Below are positions 51,301-60,300 of a DNA stretch of 64,000 nucleotides, one piece after another (the stretch's first letter is position 1; each line of letters begins with the position of its first letter). This DNA comes from Bathynomus jamesi. Taxonomy: Eukaryota > Arthropoda > Malacostraca > Isopoda > Cirolanidae. Below the pieces are notes generated by a model. The model had not been told where the DNA came from. It worked only from the letters and a program-made list of their open reading frames with translations, and did no database searches. Location: positions 496,001 to 560,000 of the forward strand of contig JAJOZX010001080.1 in NCBI GenBank assembly GCA_023014485.1, given 5' to 3'. Both the position numbers and the translations under genes were made by a program.

Positions 51301-54300
51301 TGTGATTCTTTTTATTAAATTAGTGTTTCTTTACAGGAATAACTTTTATGTACTGTAGGCTACCCAACATGGGTAAGAAATGTGATCTATCGCCAAAGAA
51401 GAAAGTTAGAATGCTCTCACTGCTGACTGCAACTTTATTCTCACAGAAAAATAGCCCGAGAACTGAATGTGTCACGTGCGAGTGTTGACAGGATCGCATC
51501 AAAATTTAAGTTGAAGGTGATAATCCAGAGCTGACTCCAAAAGGAAAGGGTAAATGTGGTCAGAAAAGGATAACTACACCTAGATCCGACAGATGCATTG
51601 AAAAGAAACTAGTAAATAATAGGGGAAGCACTACTAACAAACTTAAATTGGAGCTGGAGAAGGAAAACATCAACATTTCGACAATGACCTTAAGAAGGCG
51701 TGTCAGGAAATTTGGATTGAGTAGTCGCCGGCCAAGGAAAACGCCAAAATTGACTCCAACAATGATCAAAAATAGCTTAAAGTGGGCTAAATACTACTGA
51801 AAGTTCACTGTAGATGACTGGAAATCGGTAAGTCACAATATTTTAGTGATCTTGTATACTTATTTTGAGTAAAATGTATTATTTTGATATTTGTATGACA
51901 AGGCACATTTCATTTTGGTTGCAATCATTTCTTTCTCTTTTCATTTGTAGGTGTGTTTCAGTGACGAATCCACATTCCAAGTCATGTCTGATAAATCACA
52001 GTACGTTAGGCGACGTGTTGGTGAGGAATATCATCCAGACTGTGTCGTAAGTACGGTTAAGCATCCAACATCTGTCATGATATGGGCAGTGATAAGCGGT
52101 AAAGGTACTGGACGAATTTACATTGTTGAGGGTACTATGAGGCAGGACCAATACCGAAATGTTTTGGAAACAAGACTTATTCCACAGATCGCCGACTGGT
52201 TTCTAAATGGTAAGCCATTCCATTTTATGCAAGATTCGGCCCCTGCCACACTGCAAAGTCAGTTAAAAGTTTTCTGGATGCAAAGAATATTCCTCTCGTG
52301 GATTTGCCAGGAATTCTCCGGATATGAACCCTATCGAAAACCTATGGGAAATAGTAAAGCGTAGACTGAAAGGCGAGGAAATAACAACTCGAATACAGTT
52401 AATAGAACGAATAATTGCCGTTTGAAACCGTGATCCTGAGATACAGGCCAGCTGCAAAGCCTGTATAGAGAGTATGCCTAGACGGGTTGCTGCCTTAATT
52501 AAGGCCAAAGGAGGACCCACTAAGTACTAAATGTGTTTAATATGACTGTAGAGTGTATATAAATATATTCTGAAATAAAATAAGTGTTTAAATTAGCCAA
52601 ATTTTACTATTATTAGCATTAGAAATAAACTTATACAAGAAAAACTATTTTTTATGCAGTGGCGCTAATAATTTGATCACCCTCTGTAATTGTATATATT
52701 TTTCCTGTACTAATATGATTATACGTTTCGTATATTTTCAATATATTTAATATAACTATATTTTTCCTATACTAATATTTTGATAATACTATGTTTTGTA
52801 TATTTCCGATTATATGTATTTAATATAACTATATTTTCCTCTACTAATATTTAGATAATACAACGTTTTGTATATTTCTGATTATATAGGGTGATTCAAA
52901 AAGAATTGAACACTCAAAAATTTATTACTCAGTACCAGGTTATATATGAACATGTATTCTAAACCAATTTGTAAAGGAACTATTACAGTAGTTTCTATAA
53001 TCTTACAAATGCTCAATATGCGCCCCTCGTGTCACACGGTACACATCAATCCTGTAGTCTAATTCATCCCAAACCCTTTGTAGCATATCACCGTCGATGG
53101 TTGATATGGCAGCCACGATGCGTTCCTTCATTTCCTCAAGGCTACGTGGAAGAGGTGGTACAAACACGAGGTTCTTGACGTATCCTCACAAGAAGTCGCA
53201 TGGTGTGATATCTGGGGATCTGGGTGGCCACTGTTCCAGAGGCAGGTCAATGTTTTGAACAGAACGCCCAATCCAGCGCCGTGGAAGACGTTCATTAAGG
53301 AACCTCCGAACTGCGCGATGGAAGTGAGCGGAGCCCCATCCTGCTGCAAAATGAAGTTGTCGGAGTCTTCCTGTAGCTGTGGGAAAAGCCACTCCGTCAG
53401 CATGTCCAGATACGTGATCCCTGTCACCGTGTTCTCCGCAAAAAAGAATGGACCGAAGACCCATGTGCGTGATATGGCACAAAAGACAGTAACTTTTGGC
53501 GAATCCCTTTCATGTTCAAACGCGACATGTGGGTTTTCAGTGCCCCATATGCGGGGCTTAAATGAAACGTAGCCTCGTCACTGAACGTGAGGCGATCTGC
53601 AAAGTCATCTTCATCTTCCATGTGACTCTGAAGACTGCAGTAGTAGTTGTATCGTTCGCCTTATCTTCCTCCGTCAGGGCCTGCAACAGGTGAAAGTGGT
53701 AAGGTTTCATCTTCAGCCGCTTATGGAGAATGCACCAGACCGTGGGCTGAGGAATGCCTAGCTCACGGCTAGCTTTCCTTGTCGATTTCCTGGGACTTCA
53801 CAAAATGGTGTCACGAACGCGATTCACATCTTCTTCTGACACAAGTGGCCGCCCTGTGCTCGGTCCTTTACAGATGCAACCTTTCTGCTCCATCTGTTTG
53901 TACCAGCGGTAAATGTTGTTACGACCTGGTGGAGGTTTGTTGTATCGTACACGGAATGATCTTTGCACTGCAGTCGCAGAATCAAGTTTAGCAAACTCCA
54001 ACACACAAAATGCTTTCTCCTGTTGTGTCAACATGATGAACAGTGGGGTGCACCCTGGTGGCGGAAATACGTATAACTTTCAAGCGCTGAAATCTGGAAG
54101 AAAATTAAGAAATGTAAGGGTAACTCTACGATTTGGTGCATACTACGTGTTCATATATAACTTAGTTATTGAGTAATAAATTTTATATTTTCCGTTCATG
54201 ATGTTGTTATTTTTTATCATATATATATACACACACACCCCATTGTATATCCATTAATTCGTCTAAATAAACAGAATGATGTATTGGAGTTTTATTTATT

Positions 54301-57300
54301 CCTTTTTGTTTGTACACGGTATTTAATTATATCATTTGATTGGTTGTAAAGCGGATTTCTAAGGCGTAATATATGTTAAATAAATAAGTGCAAACTGGCA
54401 ACTCATACGGCAACTGAGAGAGGGGGATAAACAACATGAACGAGCGTTGCAACAATCGTTTAATAGGTCTATCTATTGGACGTATTTAGGGACGGTCTAC
54501 CAGGAGTTGGCTGATGGTGGGTTTCACCACCAATCGTTTGGATGTTTGGTTGTAGCCCTCATATCGGATACGTGGTGTTAATGGGGTGAGCTCCTAAAAA
54601 GTCGTAGCCCTCATCTCCTGTTGATGGGCGAGCTCCTAAAAGTTGTAGCCCTCATTTCACCACCTCCTGTTGGAGCTCCTAAAAGTCTATACGATTGTTG
54701 TTGTTGTTGTTTAGCCGATCAGCCGACCCTGATCGAGCAAGCCGGCGGCACGCAGGTAACCGATCGCCCTCTTCGGAGTGGACCAGAGGTTCAGCGCATT
54801 AGTGATGTTGTGTTGTGTTCGTTGTTGTGCTAGAGCGGTACAGTCTGTCATAATGTGTTCAATTGTTTGTGGTGTGTCGTGGCACAGGTGGCAGGTGTCG
54901 TCTATGGCGTTGTCTAGTCTGTGTTTATATGTTAGTAAGTTGGGGTGATGTCCACATCGGAATCGTGCTAAGTTAACTCGATCCGATCTGCTCAGGCTGA
55001 TCTCTGACCTGTTAATGGGTGGCGGCTTCGCACCTAGGACCGTATTCGGACCGAGTCGTGTCAGTGCTTTGTGGGTTAGGTGTGTGTGCATGTGTTGTTT
55101 TCTGTACTCTGTGATGTCTGTGGGGCGTGGTATGGAATGGAGTATTTGGTTATAATGTCTCTCTGGTGTTACCTTAATGATGCGAGGTGTCGGTGCGTGA
55201 TTGTACATGTAGTGGCAAGGGTGTTGTGGGTTAGTTGTCGCTGCTGCCATGAATTGTGTTCCCCTCATGTTTAAATGTTCCCTAACTTTCAGTATTTTTG
55301 TTTCTGTGTGCAGGTGTTCTATTGGTGTTGTTTGAGTGCATCCTGTAATGATACGAAGTGCGTTGTTTTGTATTGTCTGTAAGGTGTTTATGTGTGTGTT
55401 TGAGATAATGGGTGCCCAGCATGGGCTAGCATAGTCCTTAACTGAGCGAATATATTGTTTGTATATGAGTGATTTGTTTCCTGCTGGTGTCCAAAGTTTG
55501 TGCCTGTTAGTATCCTAAGCGTGTTAAGTTTTGACGTACATTTGTTTTTAATATCCTGAATGTGGTTTGCAAAAGATAATGATGTGTTGTATGTGACCCC
55601 AAGTGTTTTGGTCCTGTGAGTGTGTGGAATGTTGTTGTTGTTTAGTGTAAGCTGTGGAATTACCTGGTGTTCTTTTGTGTTGCTTGTAAGCAAGGTGATG
55701 GTTGATTTTGTGGGTGCTACTTTGAGTCTATTGTGTGTGAGCCAGTCTTGTATACTGTTTATGTATGTTTGTAGGTTATTTGTAGCGGTGTCGATGTTGT
55801 TGTGGGTGGATGTTAGAGTGATGTCATCTGCATATGATGATAATGTAAGCCTGTTATCTATGGGTGTTGGAATGTCATGCATGTATAAGTTGAACAGTGC
55901 TCATGAGAGAACAGAGCCTTGAAGGACCCCGTTCGGAAAAAGCTTGTTTTTGGATGACTTGCCATTAAATGTGACATGTGAGTATCTTCCTGAAAGATAG
56001 TTGCTCAGCCACCTTTTGGTGTTATTGTGCATGTTTGTGTTGAGTATTTTGTTTATGAGAGGGAAGCGTGAGATAGCATTAAGTGCTTTACTAATGTCTA
56101 TTGTTGCTAATAGTGTACGTTGAGCTGGTCGTCTGGAGTTAATGCCATCCATGATGTGCTGTGTGAGGTTAGTGAGTAATGTCGTGGTTGAGTGGTAAGG
56201 TCTGAATCCATGTTGAGTAGGCGATAGTGGAATGTGTGGGTTGGTGATTTGTAAGATTAGTCTTTCTGTTACTTTGGAAGGTGTGCATAGTAAAGTAATG
56301 GGTCTATAGGAAGCTGGTTCTGTTGGATTTTTGTTTGGTTTGAGTAGTGTAATAATTTTACCTTGTTTCCATATGTCAGGAATAATACAGTGTTGGTATG
56401 AATATGTGCTGATATTTGTGAGAGCTAGTATTCCTTGTGGGCCCAAGTGTTTAAGGTGTATGTTAGATATGTTGTCTGGTCCAGTAGCCTTCGAATTCTT
56501 AATGTTTTTGATGATCTTGGTGGTCTGGTCTGTACTGAAGGGTGTAATGGTTGTGTCGAGTCTGTAGGTTTTCTTGTGTCTGGCTGTTTGTCTGTCTGCA
56601 TGTTTCTGGTTGTTGTCTCTGTTTAAGTGACTTATCTTTGCGTAGTGATTAACTAGAATGTTAGCTTGTTGTGTGTATGTTGGGATATTATTTTGGCTGC
56701 GACAGATAGCCGCGTGTGAGGTGTGAATGCCGCTGTTAGAGTGGGTAATGCCGTTTATAGTCTTGTATAGCCTGGATGTATCTGTGGAGTGGTTTAATGT
56801 TGTTATGAATTCCCTGAATGTTTCTGTTTGTTTTTCTTTGAGTTTGTTGTTTATTTCTGTGTTGAGCTGTTATATCTGCTGTTTTATGGCTTCTATACGA
56901 TTGTTGGTGATGCGTGTGTGTGGTGTGTGTGTGTGTTTGATAATAGAGGGTTTATGGACGTACAGTCGGATGTGTGTGTGTGTGTGTGTGTGTACAGTCG
57001 ATGAGTGTATGCACGCTTCTAATTCGTTCGGAGGTTATATACAGTCTATTTATGCCTTCTAAGAAAAGCCAACTGGCGGATTAATATATGGTTTAATGAA
57101 ATAAATAGCGCAAACTGGCAACTCATTCAGATAAGCCAACTGACTGATTAATATATGCTTTAATTAAATAAACATCGCAATCTGGCAACTCCGCCTTCTA
57201 AGCCAACTGGCTGATTAATATACGCTTTAATTAAATAAACAGCGCAATCTGGCAACTCAGCCATCTAAGCCAACTGGATGGTGGCGGCCGCTGACTCTGG

Positions 57301-60300
57301 ATGATTAATATATGCTTTAATTAAATAAACAGCGCAATCTGGCAACTCAGCCTTCTAAGCCAACTGGCTGATGCCCGGAGGAACTGGCTGATTAAGCCAC
57401 CTGGATGATTAGGGGCCCTATAAGAGAGCGGCGGCACGAAGACCTCACATGCGCTTGGCTCCCGCCAGGCGAACATCCCTCCTCTCTTCCTTTCTCTCTT
57501 AGGTTAGGTTCATTGCAGCTTGGGGGATAACTCCAAGTTGCATAACCCCTTGCAACAAAAGGGGGTGGGGGTTGGTGCCTTGGCACTCTTTCAACATTGA
57601 TCAACATTTGCAATTGCATTGCACTCATACATTTTGCGCCCATGCTATTGGAATAGCTGGTAACTTCGGATTAGGGCCGAAATTTGTTACATATTGTGCT
57701 TCTTACGGTTGTAATAACAGATTACTGTGAAAAAGAACAATATAACTCTTTATAACTTTCCGCGAGATAAAAAGCTGTGTAGAGTATGATAACTGTAAAT
57801 AGTAATATCTAGCAAGTTGTAGCGTATCATATATTTATTTTAGTATGAGAGCTCGTGGATGAGATGAGGAGACTTGGTAAATTATATTAGACTATGGTTA
57901 TGAGGTCGGAAACAGAGGCTTCGGGTAAACAGTTGAGTATGTACTAAGGTGGAGCAACAAGCTTGACCTTCATCAGAATGAACAATTCGGACGGAAGAAA
58001 AACCAAGGTTATATAAGGACACCTGGTGGCAGTTAAAAATATTAATTTCGGCTACGGCTGTAAATGCAATTTAATACAGAAGGGAACTGAAATGGATAAT
58101 AATAATAATAATAATAATACCGTTGTTTTAAACTTCGACTATTTTTTTGGTTGACAGTACGTTGAAAAAAAATTCGCTGAGGCAGCTTCGTGCCCCGGTT
58201 GTATGTTGAAATGCTGCCAATGCTGTCTCTACTGTTTTGAGAAGGTTCTCAAGTATTTGAATCGAAATGCATACATTGAAATAGGTTTGTGTGCTGCAAA
58301 TTTTCGCTTAATCTACTATTATTTAACGAGTTATAAAACCCAAACTATTTAAATGTTACGTTGTACAGCTCCCCCCACCCGACCCCACTGGGAATAAAAT
58401 GAACGCAAGAAATATTTTTTTACCGTGAAAGTACAGTACAGTTGGGGGAAAAAAGTTCGCTTAGAAGCATAAACTTTTTAAAAAACAAAAATTACTAATT
58501 GGGAACCGATTTTTTTTTTTTTTTTTGTATATTTTATTCTTTGTTCTGCTAAATGATAAAATTTCAAAACAAAACCCATTCATTACTCAATACTAATTTT
58601 ATATGCCTTTTAGAAACTTTAGATTTGTCGCCGAACTTATTTCCGAAACTGTACACAATGAACTCGCAGAGTAATGTTCTGATTTCGTGTATACGATTGA
58701 CCTAGTACTAACGAATGTCACTTTTGCAGCTATTTACGGATACAGCTTTTGTACTGCCGCGAAGAAGGCCTTCATGCTTCTGATGAGCAACGCTTTAAGA
58801 GTTGGCACGTTAAATTTTGTGGGGGACTTTGTTCTATTTCTCTTCAAGGTAACGTAAATGAGAAAAAGTGTTTCTACTTTCATTATTAAAGGAGACAAAA
58901 TGGTCATGTCTAATTTTTTCTTTTTTTTCTTTTTTTAATCAAATTTAAGTAAACTTTTCTTGAAGTTGGCACGAAAAAAAAATTATTTGTCATAGCCTAA
59001 GTCTAAATTATCGTCTTCATAGTGTTTGATGAGCTTTTCTTAACCTTTAACGCCGATCGTTGTCTTATGGCAACATGAGCTTGACAAAAATTTAAAATAA
59101 AAATTCCATAATTGAGGCCTGAAAGGGTTAATAAGCGCGTTAAAAAGGTAATTATTATTATTTCCTGTTTGGTTATCGATTCCTGACTGTATCAACTTGT
59201 TACAGGTAGTTGTTGTGGTTTGTACAGTCCTCATCGGGAAAGAAATATTAAAGGTACTGTGAATTCATATTCTTTTAATAAAATAATTAATTATATAGGC
59301 CTATAAGAAGTGGGAATTCTAGTTTATTCTGACCCCTTTTTTCTACTTAACCTAATTTCACATATTAATAACGGGTTATATTTATGTGATATTATTACAA
59401 AACCTGTTAAGCTTCTCAATTTTTTTTCTTTTTTCGTTATAGGTCTTCTTGTCAAAATCGTGCAAGAATCCAGTTGTTTTTTTAACTATTGTAATAATTA
59501 TGTCTCAAACAGTTTGAAATGTTTTTCACATTAAAACTTTAGAGAGGTTTTACTTATGTAAAATTTGGTTCCTCTGCCTTGACAGCAGAGCAGATGGTGA
59601 GTACTTTGTCAGAAAGGAATGGCCGGTGAGAAATGAGCTTAATCCAGGCCAACACAATGTTCTTAACGAAGCCCTTGTTCCAACAAACAAAATTTTGCTA
59701 TCCCCGCTGCATATCAAGCTTGGTCTTATTAAGCAATTCATCAAAGCTTTGGATGCTGAAAGTGATGCTCTTTATCATATACGTTCAATGTTTCCCAAAC
59801 TTTCTGAAGCTAAAATCAAGGGAGGCATATTTGTTGGACCTCAAGTCAGACGCATATTAGCATCTAAAGAATTAAAAGAAAAAATGACAGCTCTTGAAAA
59901 AAAAAGCTTGGCAGTCATTTGGGCTTGTAGTCCATGGATTTTTAGGTAACAAGAACGACAACTACAAAGAGCTAGTAGAAAATCTACTGAAACACTTTCA
60001 AAGGTTAGGTTGTAGAATATCCCTGAAGTTACACTATCTGGACTCGCATTTAGAATTCTTCAGACCAAATTTGGGTGACGTAAGTGAAGAACATGGTGAA
60101 CGTTTTCACCAAGATATCCAAACCATGGAGAGGAGATATCAAGGAAAATGGGACGAAGCTATGATGGGCGACTATATCTGGTGTTTAATAGGAGATAATC
60201 CATGGGACTACAAGAGAAAAAGTCACTCAAATGTACATTTTTAAGCATTATCCGTTTAGATTTGTGAGCATATTTTGCTCTCTGATAAGTTACTAGATAA

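Larger units (their letters stand above)
50845..52886. repeat. About 70-bp AT-rich tandem repeat, split by a Tc1 element
   Basis: Units with CACTAATATGATTATACGTT ..TCGTATATTTTCAATATATT ..TAATATAACT occur twice at 50845-50977 and about three times at 52687-52880. The Tc1-like element occupies 50978-52686 between them. Confidence 0.85.
32324..57649 (+). mobile_element. Polinton/Maverick, 25.3 kb with at least six later insertions
   Basis: Left end AGTAGTGTGGACGCAAAATG and right end the complement of AATAGCATGGGCGCAAAATG, with about 300 bp of imperfect inverted repeat. Flanks GGAATG (32318-32323) and GGAATA (57650-57655) fit the 6-bp Polinton target duplication with one mismatch. Genes on + (38440-50830) include packaging ATPase, integrase with chromodomain, capsid-like proteins and adenain-like protease, the known Polinton set. 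Protein-primed DNA polymerase B is not visible. Subtracting nested elements leaves about 13 kb. Nearly every gene is broken, so it is an old, inactive, polymerase-less copy. Confidence 0.85.
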
